Origin: Deltaproteobacteria bacterium
Lineage (GTDB): Bacteria > Myxococcota_A > Polyangia > Haliangiales > JADYYK01
Direction of reading: 5' to 3'
Length of the DNA: 47,478 nucleotides
Assembly: GCA_020853705.1 (NCBI GenBank)
Contig: JADYYK010000096.1
Location: 1 to 47,478 of the forward strand
The notes beneath the pieces are model-generated. The model was not told where the DNA came from, made no database searches, and worked only from the letters and a program-made list of their open reading frames with translations. Position numbers and translations under genes: made by a program. Of this stretch, positions 40,187-47,280 are shown piece by piece (position 1 is the stretch's first letter; the number at the start of each line of letters is the position of its first letter).

Positions 40187-40202
40187 GGCGTCAAGGCGTC
40201 AA
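40187..40202 (-). promoter_or_regulatory. Tandem TTGACGCC octamer upstream of the Tc operon
   Basis: Two adjacent TTGACGCC copies on the minus strand, about 30-45 bases before the TcA start. They may be -35 elements or a regulator site for the toxin operon. A GCCGCC/GGCGGC dyad (40171-40189) follows. Confidence 0.35.
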
Positions 40203-40211
40203 GACTCCACC

Positions 40212-40237
40212 GTCTGGGCGCACAAGAGCGCCCAGAC
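40212..40237. promoter_or_regulatory. Perfect 10-bp hairpin upstream of the Tc operon
   Basis: GTCTGGGCGC and GCGCCCAGAC surround a six-base loop. No T-run follows on either strand, so it is more likely an operator or a leader structure than a terminator. Confidence 0.5.
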
Positions 40238-40370
40238 CAGCCGCGCAACAACGCCGCATCACAGCGCCGCTCAGCCCCGCAGCTCGGATGGCAACTGCCC
40301 ACCGTTGAGCTGCATCTCCACCTCCGCCTCCCCCGCCAGCTGGGCGGACCCAACCGAGGCCGCAATTGCG

Positions 40371-40392
40371 CCGTGGCCGTCAGGTGGCCGTG
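40371..40392 (+). repeat. 22-bp direct repeat near right island end
   Basis: Identical to 28148-28169 and in the same orientation, 128 bases inside the right att copy. Flanking bases differ on both sides. Confidence 0.75.
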
Positions 40393-40520
40393 ACTCCGCG
40401 CCATGAGGAGGTACGTGCTGGGACCGGACGGAACGGAAAGGAACATCAAAACCGCAGCCGATTCGGGACGATGCCGGCCAAGGTCGCGTCCCGGCTCAGG
40501 AAGTGCGGAGGGGCCAGATT

Positions 40521-40545
40521 GGGTTCGATTCCCGCCGCCTCCACC
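40521..40545 (+). repeat. attR-like copy of the ssrA 3' end
   Basis: Exact 25-bp copy of 28080-28104 without the rest of the tmRNA. It is followed by GAGGGG and the displaced terminator. Since G rather than A follows CCACC, the uninterrupted gene may have lacked an encoded final A of CCA, and the insertion restored it. Confidence 0.9.
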
Positions 40546-40548
40546 GAG

Positions 40549-40580
40549 GGGCCCCGTGACGTCGTCGCGGGGCCCTTGTT
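40549..40580 (+). terminator. Displaced ssrA terminator
   Basis: GGGCCCCG (40549-40556) and CGGGGCCC (40568-40575) pair perfectly over eight bases with an 11-base loop, followed by TTGTT. It lies three bases after the att copy, as expected for the native ssrA terminator. It may also stop the convergent DUF4268 transcript. Confidence 0.75.
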
Positions 40581-40723
40581 CGTTGGGACGGATGTCCGCG
40601 CCGTTGGGTTGCCGAAGTGGGGCGGCAGCGCTGGGTGCGCAGCGACAACGCAGCGAACCTGTCTACGAGATCGGATCAAGACCAGTTTCCAGCTGTCCAT
40701 GAGTGGCCGGTTTTGGGTGCTGA

Positions 40724-41698
40724 CTACTCCAGCGCAGCGGGCTTGGCGCTGGCCTCGGCCAGTCCTGGCAGCCGCGGGCCAATGACCTTCTTGAACCTCA
40801 AGAGGCGGTCAACGCACCACTGGTGATAGCCCTCCAGCGATTCCTCCGAGTCGTCGATGCTCCCCGGCCGATAGCAGGCGACCCGGCACGCGCGCTTGCC
40901 ATCCAGCCGTTCGAACTCCAGGGGTTCACCAAAGGCCGTCACCAGAGCCGGCTTGTCGGCTTGAAGTCGCTCGAACGCCCCGATGTTGCGGTCCCGGTCG
41001 CCGAGGTCGATGTAGAGTTCCGCACGGACCTTTCCGCCGCTTGCGAAGCTGACCGAGTACAGGAAGCCGCCTGTGCCGGTGGGAAACGAGTACCAGTTCT
41101 GCGGCTGCCCCGCCTTGGCATTGGTGAACTTGTGCTTCTCGCGCAGCTCATCGATCAGTCGCTGGAAGAACTCCCGATACGCGACGCGCTTTTCGGAGAC
41201 CTCTCCGCTTGGACCACTGCTTCCAGCCTCCCGAGTCCAGGTGCTGGGCGAGGACACCACCCGAAGATTCACCGCTGGCCGCGAATCATCCACCTGGAGC
41301 AGCTCGAGCACGACGCCGAAGTACGCCACCGAAGCCTCGCCACGGTTCAACCAGTCGAGCGCCGCATGGTGTTCGTCGCGGAAGTCCGGCGACACCCAGA
41401 TGACGACCTGTGCCTCGAGTCCCGCCGCGTAGGTGATGAGCTGTCCGAGGTGCGAGTGGTCCGTCTGGGCCAGCTGGTTCTCGATGATCACGGTGCGGTT
41501 GCTACCGAGATCCTTGGCCAGGAGGTCAACGGCGAAGCTGCCGACCGCGCTCTCACGCGCCGTGACCTCGAGGTCCATACCCAGCGCCTCGCCGAGCTCC
41601 TCGATGTGCTCCTCGAGCCAGGGCGTGAAGTCGAGGGCCTCGTGCTTCCAGACCGTCCTGGGATCCACCCGCGTGAGCTTCCCGAGCACTGGCTTCAT
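40724..41698 (-). CDS. DUF4268 protein with PD-(D/E)XK-like N-terminal domain
   Basis: 324 residues. The N-terminal half has the look of a restriction-like nuclease fold: VGSFAVDLLAKD with a candidate Asp, then TVIIENQLAQTDHSHLGQLI, where ENQ replaces ExK. The C-terminal half is the DUF4268 domain (AYREFFQRLIDELREK, NWYSFPTGTGGFLYSVSF, RAELYIDLGDRDRN). Such proteins are common in mobile and defence islands, but their activity is not established. Its transcript runs towards the ssrA terminator. Confidence 0.8.
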   Translation of the reverse strand: MKPVLGKLTRVDPRTVWKHEALDFTPWLEEHIEELGEALGMDLEVTARESAVGSFAVDLLAKDLGSNRTVIIENQLAQTDHSHLGQLITYAAGLEAQVVIWVSPDFRDEHHAALDWLNRGEASVAYFGVVLELLQVDDSRPAVNLRVVSSPSTWTREAGSSGPSGEVSEKRVAYREFFQRLIDELREKHKFTNAKAGQPQNWYSFPTGTGGFLYSVSFASGGKVRAELYIDLGDRDRNIGAFERLQADKPALVTAFGEPLEFERLDGKRACRVACYRPGSIDDSEESLEGYHQWCVDRLLRFKKVIGPRLPGLAEASAKPAALE

Positions 41699-41726
41699 GC
41701 GGCCAGGCTAACAGCATCAGTGGCTC

Positions 41727-42008
41727 ATGGTCGATGGCTTGACCATCCATGACAGGCGCCGGCCAGTGACCGCCTACGACGAGGAGCCGCGGTCGTACGC
41801 GCTCACGTATCAGGTGCCCGGTAGGAACGAAGCCGAGGATGTCCCCCGTTCGGACTATGAAGACCTCTCGGAAGCCATCGATCCGATCTTCGTCGACATG
41901 TGGCAGCGCTTTGCCCAGTCTGGGGACGGAGCATGGCGGAAAGCCATCTTCACGCTCGACCGTTCGGGCAAGGCGCACATAGGGTTCCAGTACCCCCCCA
42001 AAGCCTGA
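41727..42008 (+). CDS. Short YezG/DUF600-like immunity fragment
   Basis: 93 residues. The second half (a Trp-containing helix MWQRF, then GAWRKAIFTLDRSGKAHIGF and a Y-P-P end) matches the C-terminal pattern of YezG-type immunity proteins, which are normally about 150 residues. A TAA stop lies five codons upstream of the ATG, so the N-terminal half is missing or has diverged. It is probably an orphan immunity remnant. There is no good ribosome binding site. Confidence 0.45.
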   Translation: MVDGLTIHDRRRPVTAYDEEPRSYALTYQVPGRNEAEDVPRSDYEDLSEAIDPIFVDMWQRFAQSGDGAWRKAIFTLDRSGKAHIGFQYPPKA

Positions 42009-42186
42009 GGAACGGACGCCCAAAGTCAGAAAGATGGCGATCAAAGTCGACGATCTGAACCGCCCCGTCCCGGCTCACTCTCGCCCCCAAGAAGAGCTGA
42101 AGCGAGCAGAGACCCGACAACGCGATCTGTCAGCCGCGATGGGGGTAGAATGGGTTGACTGGGTAGACTGGGAGGTGGAGGAGAGA

Positions 42187-42462
42187 ATGGGATTGCTCGA
42201 CTTGCTTGGCCTCGGTGGCAAGATCGTGGGCAAGAAGGTGTCGTGCCAACTGTGTGGCACCATGTGCCTCAACAACCCGCAGTGCTGTGGCCGGTCTGTC
42301 TGCGAGCCCTGCCTTGTGAAGCATTGGCTAACTGCGAAGCGAGCCCGAAGGAAGTACGAGTGTCCGGTGTGCGCGGTCCGGTGTAGTAGGTACGTCGACT
42401 GGCAAGGCATTGAGCAAGATCTCAAGAAGACGGCGGCCCGCTACGAGCGAGAGGGCCGGTGA
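42187..42462 (+). CDS. Small RING-like zinc-binding protein
   Basis: 91 residues from the ATG at 42187, favoured over an in-frame ATG at 42034 by the strong GGAGGTGGAGGAGAGA directly upstream. After a hydrophobic N-terminus (MGLLDLLGLGGKIVGKK) come CQLC, a CC pair (NPQCCGRSVC), CEPC-type cysteines, a His in VKHWL, and CPVC with one more Cys. This looks like a treble-clef or RING-type pair of zinc sites. A helical tail ends it. Function unknown; a prokaryotic RING-like or zinc-ribbon adaptor is possible. The gene sits among defence-like genes. Confidence 0.65.
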   Translation: MGLLDLLGLGGKIVGKKVSCQLCGTMCLNNPQCCGRSVCEPCLVKHWLTAKRARRKYECPVCAVRCSRYVDWQGIEQDLKKTAARYEREGR

Positions 42463-42532
42463 TCCATGCAGTCGCCGCGCAGTGGCCTCCGGCGGGGGGC
42501 GACCGGGATCCTCGTGGGGGCAGAGGATGACG

Positions 42533-43183
42533 ATGCCCGCGAAGGAACCCGAGAGATTGCTCAAGCTGCTGGGCGACCTCGACGAGGTCCGAGACGCGGC
42601 GCGGCAACTGGCTGTTCGGCGCCGGACCTTCCACGAGGTCGCCGACCTGATGACGAGCACGCCGCAAGCGACCAGCCCAGGCTACTTCTACCAGTGGATG
42701 TGGGGCGTCTACGTTGACTCGGTGACGGTCGCGATTCGGCGCATGACGGACCGAGGGCGGGGCGCCCGATCGCTTGTTCGGTTCCTGCATGAGCTCGGGG
42801 AGGTGAGCAGCTCGCTGAGCAGAGCGTGGCATGTCGAGATGTGGGGGCAGGGGATGGAGGCCGAGGGTAATGAGTTCTTCGATGAGATCGCGGGCGCTGG
42901 AGCCAGGTCGCTTCCTCGCAGAGTCGCGACCCAGGACGCTGAGGCGATCACCGCGGCGGCCAAGGCGGTAGCGGACTTCGCCAGCACGCGGGTCGCGCAC
43001 AAGTTCGAGCTGTCGCTGGCCTCTTCATCTGTGACCTTCGTTCAGGTCAACAGGGCGATCGATGCCATCGGGGCGCTGGTTCAGAAGTACGGCATGCTGC
43101 TCACTGCCACGAGCCGCGAGCTTCTGCCCCACCGGCTCTACGACTGGCGTGAGCCCTTCAGAGTGGCGTGGGCGCCTCGCTGA
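42533..43183 (+). CDS. HEPN/AbiU2-like protein
   Basis: 216 residues from the ATG at 42533 (AGAGG seven bases upstream). It is all helical: LLKLLGDLDEVRDAARQLAV opens it, then YFYQWMWGVYVDSVTVAIRR resembles the central helix of the AbiU2-like HEPN family, where an Arg-x4-6-His nuclease motif may be near HKFELSLAS. The family is linked to abortive infection and toxin-antitoxin systems. The call is by pattern only. It lies 70 bases after the zinc protein gene and could be cotranscribed. Confidence 0.5.
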   Translation: MPAKEPERLLKLLGDLDEVRDAARQLAVRRRTFHEVADLMTSTPQATSPGYFYQWMWGVYVDSVTVAIRRMTDRGRGARSLVRFLHELGEVSSSLSRAWHVEMWGQGMEAEGNEFFDEIAGAGARSLPRRVATQDAEAITAAAKAVADFASTRVAHKFELSLASSSVTFVQVNRAIDAIGALVQKYGMLLTATSRELLPHRLYDWREPFRVAWAPR

Positions 43184-43474
43184 GGCTCGCGGGAGCGATG
43201 ACGTGGTCCGGGGGCGTCTCGGCGATCATGCGCTCAAGCGTGGTCCGGAGCAGGTGAAGTCGCTCGGTCTCCGTGGGTGCGCCGGATCCATCCCTCACTT
43301 GTACAGCGCGCCATTTCCTTTGGCCACGCACAGGCCAGGGTAGCGTAGTGGCGTTGTGTCCGTCTGCACCCAAGGAGGACCGCCGCGACGGTCCAGAGTG
43401 TGTGGGCCTTCTCAATGGAGCATAGCTGGTGCTGGGCACCGAATGGTCATGAGCGAATGAGCTATGCTTTAGTG
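43184..43474. other. Intergenic region, nothing convincing
   Basis: 291 bases between the HEPN-like and lipoprotein genes. I see no gene, strong promoter or terminator. A few short frames on both strands lack start signals. Confidence 0.4.
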
Positions 43475-44596
43475 ATGTCGATGCGCCGATGGGTGATCCT
43501 GGTAGCTCTTGCGGGTTGTGGCGGTGGTCGTGACAACCCAGATGCAGCAACAACTGATGCGGCAGCGGCCGACGCGGCATTCAGAGCGGATGCCGGTGCT
43601 CCTGCCCAGCTGTCGATGACGCCGACCGCATACAACTTCGGGTCGGTGGCCGTGGCCACAAGCGGCACCACGGTGGATTTCACGATCTCGAATGCAGGCG
43701 GCCAGCCCAGTGGTGCCCTCACGGTCGCCCTGGGCGGCCCCGACGCAGGCGAGTTCTCGATTGTCAGCAACGCGTGCGGCGCGGCCATCGGGGCCGGTGC
43801 CTCGTGTGTGGTGAGGGTACGTCTCAGCCCGACCACCGGTGGCGCTAAGTCGGCCGCGCTGACCGCCAGCGCGAACCCCGGCGGGTCGGTCACCGCAGCG
43901 TTGATTGGGGACACCGGGGCGGGGGATCAAGCGCGCCTCGTGTCAAGCGTCAGCGGCAGGCATGACTTCGGCACGGTGGTCCTCAACAAGATGAGCATGC
44001 CGACCAGGATCACCATCCGCAACACCGGCACTGCGCGGTCGGGCGCCATCGCCAGCTCGGCGCTGAGCGGCAGCAACCCGGCCGCTTTCGCCATCGTGGG
44101 CAACGACTGCCGGCAGAAGGACATGGGCCTGGCCGTCAACGAGAGCTGCACCGTGACCGTCCAGGCCAACCCGGCCGGCACCGCGGGCCAGTTCACCAGC
44201 GATCTGCTCGTGGTCGCAGCTAGTGGGGCCTCGGTCAACATTCCCCTTCAAGTCAATGGCACGGCCACCAGCATGGTCACCGGCGCGCCCGACAACCATG
44301 ACTTCGGCAACACCACCAACTCGGGTGGCATGTCGGCGCCGCGGACCTTCACCTTCACCAACGCTGGCGCGGCGGCCACCTCCGCGCCCACTGTCACGCT
44401 GACAGGGACCGACGCCAGCAGCTTCATGATCACTGGCGTCAACACTTGCGCGGGCAATCCCATCACCGCCGCCGGCACCTGCACCGTCGACGTGCTGTTC
44501 AAGCCGACCACGCCGGGCCGTCAGATCCAGGCCCAGCTGACGGTGGCCGCGGGCACTACGGTGACCGCCGTCAGCATGGGTGGCACGGTGCCGTAG
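43475..44596 (+). CDS. Lipoprotein with three choice-of-anchor-D (ASPM-SPD-2-Hydin-like) domains
   Basis: 373 residues from the ATG at 43475. The signal peptide ends with LVALAGC; a DAATTDAAAADAA linker follows. Three Ig-like repeats each open with a phrase like YNFGSVAVATSGTT, HDFGTVVLNKMSMP and HDFGNTTNSGGMSA, and each closes with a C-x-V strand (CVVRVRLSP, CTVTVQANP, CTVDVLFKP). This is the Hydin/choice-of-anchor-D pattern of surface proteins in myxobacteria. Repeat-internal cysteine pairs (for example NACGAA with ASCVV) suggest disulfides. A role in adhesion or envelope structure is inferred. The start is uncertain (43457 also possible). Confidence 0.8.
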   Translation: MSMRRWVILVALAGCGGGRDNPDAATTDAAAADAAFRADAGAPAQLSMTPTAYNFGSVAVATSGTTVDFTISNAGGQPSGALTVALGGPDAGEFSIVSNACGAAIGAGASCVVRVRLSPTTGGAKSAALTASANPGGSVTAALIGDTGAGDQARLVSSVSGRHDFGTVVLNKMSMPTRITIRNTGTARSGAIASSALSGSNPAAFAIVGNDCRQKDMGLAVNESCTVTVQANPAGTAGQFTSDLLVVAASGASVNIPLQVNGTATSMVTGAPDNHDFGNTTNSGGMSAPRTFTFTNAGAAATSAPTVTLTGTDASSFMITGVNTCAGNPITAAGTCTVDVLFKPTTPGRQIQAQLTVAAGTTVTAVSMGGTVP

Positions 44597-44674
44597 CGGT
44601 CGAACCAGCCCGGCAGCAGAGCAGAGACCGAAACGACAGGGAACAGTGGGCTGGCCTCCTGTCGCTGGGCCTGT

Positions 44675-44905
44675 CCTGACTTCCAGCCGATGACGCTCCC
44701 CATCCTGCAGGTCGCGGGCAGTGGTGAAGACCTGGCCCTGGCGACGCTGCGCCCCGCCGTCGCCAGGCGCCTCTCGCTCAGCGAGGCCGACCTCGCGGAG
44801 AAGATCCCCAGCGGCAGGCAGACCCGGATCCTCAACCGCATGAGCTAGGCGTGCATCTACCTCGCCGGCGCCGGCATGCTGGAGTGGGCCCAGCGTTTGG
44901 GCCTC
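44675..44905 (+). pseudogene. Mrr N-terminal domain remnant with in-frame TAG
   Basis: Reading from 44675, PDFQPMTLPILQ is followed by RRLSLSEADLAEKIPSGRQT and RILNRMS, then TAG at 44846-44848. The same frame continues as ACIYLAGAGMLEWAQRLG. Together these match the winged-helix Mrr_N domain of type IV restriction enzymes, whose consensus runs LPSGR-x-N-R-x-x-W-A-x-x-Y-L-x-x-A-G-L-L. The stop replaces the residue just before the second half, and no nuclease domain follows. I read it as a decayed restriction gene in the 506-base gap (44597-45102), which otherwise shows nothing. Confidence 0.6.
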
Positions 44906-45102
44906 TGTTGTTGGCGGCGCTAGGTTGCTGCGGACGCGGAGCCAGCTGGTTGCACTCGTCGGACGCGCTGCCGCCAGCGGCGAGCAAGCGGCGTGCGGAC
45001 GCCGGAGCCACACCCGGTTCGCTGTGTGTCGACGGAGCGCAACGCTGCTGGTAGGCTAACGGTGGTCTTCCGGGGCCAGTAGCTGGGTGAGGAGGGGCGC
45101 GA

Positions 45103-47280
45103 GTGAGAACCGTGACGGGGGGGGATCTCTACGACGCGATCGTCCGTCTCTCGACGGGCTCCGACAGGATCGTCTCGAGCAAGCAAGTCCGCGAGGAATG
45201 GCGCCGACTGGGATTGAATGCCGGCGAGCGTCGGGACAATCCGGATGCGAGCTGGAACGGCACGCAGTTCCAGGAGGCCGACAACACGGAGTGCAACGCC
45301 GGTAGACTCCTGAAGTGGAAGAGGACCGGCGGCATTGGCTGGTCATTGCCCCCCAACCGCCCGGATGATCGCGCACCACTCCTGGAGTGCGCTTCACGTG
45401 GCGGCTGGACACTCACCCGAGGAGATCTCCCCTTGCCGCCCGCGGGCGAAAGCGCAGCGACATCTCCACTTGATGCCGGACAACGCGTTGGAAACTACAC
45501 AGTCGACTCGGAGCTCGGCGCGGGCGGCATGGCGCGAGTCTACAGGGTGCACCACACAACACTGGGCACCTCACATGCGCTCAAGGTCCTTGAGCCGCAG
45601 TATCGAGTGATGCCCGAACTTCGCGCACGCTTTCTTGCGGAAGCGCGAATTCAGGCCGGACTGCTTCACGATAACGTGGTACGGGTCACCGATACAGTGA
45701 GTACTCCCGACATCGCCGGCTTCGTCATGGAGCTGATTGATGGACCAACACTCGAGCAGCATCTCGCATCGATCCATCGGCCGATGACCAACGCGGAACT
45801 CCGCAGCGTCTTCCTGCCGATCCTCGACGCCCTCGGCGAGGCCCACGAGAAAGGCATCATCCACCGAGATATCAAGCCTGCGAACATCCTTCTCGCACAG
45901 ACCAAGCGGGGGACGATCCCCAAGCTGGCCGACTTCGGGATAGCGAAGATCGCCGACCCGACGACCTCCAGCGCTCGGAAGGCATCAACGCACACCAACG
46001 CGCGCATGGGCACGGTGGGGTACATGAGCCCCGAGCAGATCCAGCAAGCGAAGTCCGTCACCGCCCGCTCCGACATCTTCTCGCTGGGCGCGACGCTCTA
46101 TGAGGCCGCAACAGGCGCCGCCGCATTCGAGGGCCACAGCGACTTCGAGGTAATGCGCAACATCGTCGATGGCCGGGTCGTTGCGCCCATCCAGAGAGCG
46201 GCCCATCTTGATCAGAGCATCGCGGCTTGCATCGAACGGAGTCTCGCACCGGACCCAGCTGCCCGGTTTGCGAGCTGCTCCGAGTTCGCGATGGCACTGG
46301 CTCGGCAGGAGCGTTCAGCGTTCACGCACCCTTCGCTCCCGGGTCCAGCAGCACCCCCAGAGTCGGCCCGCCATCCAGGACAATGGCCCGCGCTCCAGCC
46401 GGCAGATAGCGGCGCGATGACTCGGACCGATCTTCCCAGACACACCCCCGACGCTGCCCCAGTGGTGGCGACTGTCCGTCCCTCACGGCCGCGTATTGGC
46501 CCGGCGCGCCAGCCGCGGCGTCGACGTACCTGGCCATACGGGCTGGCCGCTCTCTTCGTCGCCGCCGGCACTGGCATTGCGTTGTACACCTACAACGCAT
46601 CAGAAGAGTCATCGTCGGAGTCACGATCGGCACCCGGCGCCCCCTCCAGTTCACCTGAGTCGTCGGGCAGCGGGCCGGCGGCATCGGCGTCGCCACCCCC
46701 CATCCAGCCCACCGTAGGCAACTCTCCCGGCGCGCGGAGTCGCACGTCAGGGCCACCCCCATCAGTACAACCACGGACCCCAAGGCTATCGAGACGCGAC
46801 GCAGAGCGACACGAACTCTTCCAAGCCGCGGCGGCAAGTGGCGACGTCGCCTTGATGACCAGGGTCAACCAACACATCGGGATCGCCGACAATCAGGGCG
46901 TCCCCAATGACAGCATGGAAGCATTCATGAACGAGCATACGGATTGGGCCATGAGCAACGCCAAGTGGATCATGAACTACGCCACTGACCCCGCCAAGGC
47001 CAGCGCCTTCGTTCGAGGGCACATGCCTGTTTCAAACACGTCCCTTACGTTCGACGAGGCACACCGCCTATTTCAGGCGGCTGCGGCTTCCGGGGACGTA
47101 TCGGTCATGACCAAGGTCAACCAGAGGGTGGGCATCGCCGACGCAAATGGGGTTCCCAACGATTCCATGGAGGCCTTCATGAACGATCACACGGACTGGG
47201 CCATGAGAAACGCCCAGTGGATCGTGGACAATGCAACCAGTCCCGCCAGAGCCAAGTCATGGCTGCGCGCCCATCCATAG
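45103..47280 (+). CDS. Membrane Ser/Thr protein kinase with novel flanking domains
   Basis: 725 residues from the GTG at 45103 (GGAGGGG upstream). Residues about 1-90 are an unrecognised small domain with RIVSSKQVREEWRRLGL and a final TGGIGWSLP. The kinase domain is complete: LGAGGMARVY (P-loop), K161, HRDIKPAN at 254-261, DFG at 277-279 and SPE at 309-311. A Pro/Ser-rich linker leads to a transmembrane helix near 475-496, then Ser/Pro-rich spacer. Two repeats of about 75 residues end the chain (see separate entry). It probably senses with the outer repeats and phosphorylates inside. The N-terminal domain may be the regulated partner. Confidence 0.88.
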   Translation: MRTVTGGDLYDAIVRLSTGSDRIVSSKQVREEWRRLGLNAGERRDNPDASWNGTQFQEADNTECNAGRLLKWKRTGGIGWSLPPNRPDDRAPLLECASRGGWTLTRGDLPLPPAGESAATSPLDAGQRVGNYTVDSELGAGGMARVYRVHHTTLGTSHALKVLEPQYRVMPELRARFLAEARIQAGLLHDNVVRVTDTVSTPDIAGFVMELIDGPTLEQHLASIHRPMTNAELRSVFLPILDALGEAHEKGIIHRDIKPANILLAQTKRGTIPKLADFGIAKIADPTTSSARKASTHTNARMGTVGYMSPEQIQQAKSVTARSDIFSLGATLYEAATGAAAFEGHSDFEVMRNIVDGRVVAPIQRAAHLDQSIAACIERSLAPDPAARFASCSEFAMALARQERSAFTHPSLPGPAAPPESARHPGQWPALQPADSGAMTRTDLPRHTPDAAPVVATVRPSRPRIGPARQPRRRRTWPYGLAALFVAAGTGIALYTYNASEESSSESRSAPGAPSSSPESSGSGPAASASPPPIQPTVGNSPGARSRTSGPPPSVQPRTPRLSRRDAERHELFQAAAASGDVALMTRVNQHIGIADNQGVPNDSMEAFMNEHTDWAMSNAKWIMNYATDPAKASAFVRGHMPVSNTSLTFDEAHRLFQAAAASGDVSVMTKVNQRVGIADANGVPNDSMEAFMNDHTDWAMRNAQWIVDNATSPARAKSWLRAHP
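46801..47277 (+). repeat. Two tandem copies of a 75-residue extracytoplasmic repeat
   Basis: Copies begin at about 46801 and 47053. Shared stretches include LFQAAAASGDV, a VNQ plus GIAD core, GVPNDSMEAFMN, and HTDWAM-x-N-A. The high identity implies a recent internal duplication. The repeat family is not recognised; it may be a peptide- or protein-binding module. Confidence 0.75.

Larger units (their letters stand above)
40159..40520. other. Non-coding leader and right end of the island
   Basis: 362 bases without a credible gene. Read towards the TcA start it holds the 22-bp island repeat, a 10-bp perfect hairpin (40212-40237) and a tandem GGCGTCAA octamer (40187-40202). On the minus strand the octamer gives two TTGACGCC units, so one could serve as a -35 box. 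No clear -10 box is visible. No integrase remnant is seen in any frame. Confidence 0.55.
28080..40545. mobile_element. 12.4-kb genomic island integrated in the 3' end of ssrA (Tc-toxin island)
   Basis: The island is bounded by exact 25-bp direct repeats of the ssrA 3' end (28080-28104 and 40521-40545). Behind the right copy follows a strong hairpin plus T-rich run that would be the native ssrA terminator pushed away by insertion. The left junction instead opens into an AT-rich segment with no terminator. The cargo is a three-gene minus-strand operon encoding TcA-like, TcB-TcC-like and a candidate immunity protein. No integrase or transposase is visible, so mobilisation in trans or loss of the integrase is inferred. 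The interior is by eye of lower GC than the flanks. Confidence 0.85.

Noticed and set aside
36022..40449. Longer TcA reading frame starting near 40449
   Set aside because: The extra 97 residues are Arg/Ser-rich and run through the 22-bp repeat and hairpin. The ATG at 40158 begins the helical protein.
28106..40520. Integrase or transposase inside the island
   Set aside because: I looked in the gaps and in all long frames for tyrosine or serine recombinase and DDE motifs and found none.
40521..40545. Possible second tRNA or tmRNA at the right repeat
   Set aside because: Only the T arm and 3' acceptor strand exist; no 5' acceptor or other arms precede it.
40446..40700. 84-residue minus-strand frame containing VEAAGIEP
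   Set aside because: That string is the well-known back-translation of a tRNA-type T arm and acceptor stem, so it marks the att copy and is not a protein.
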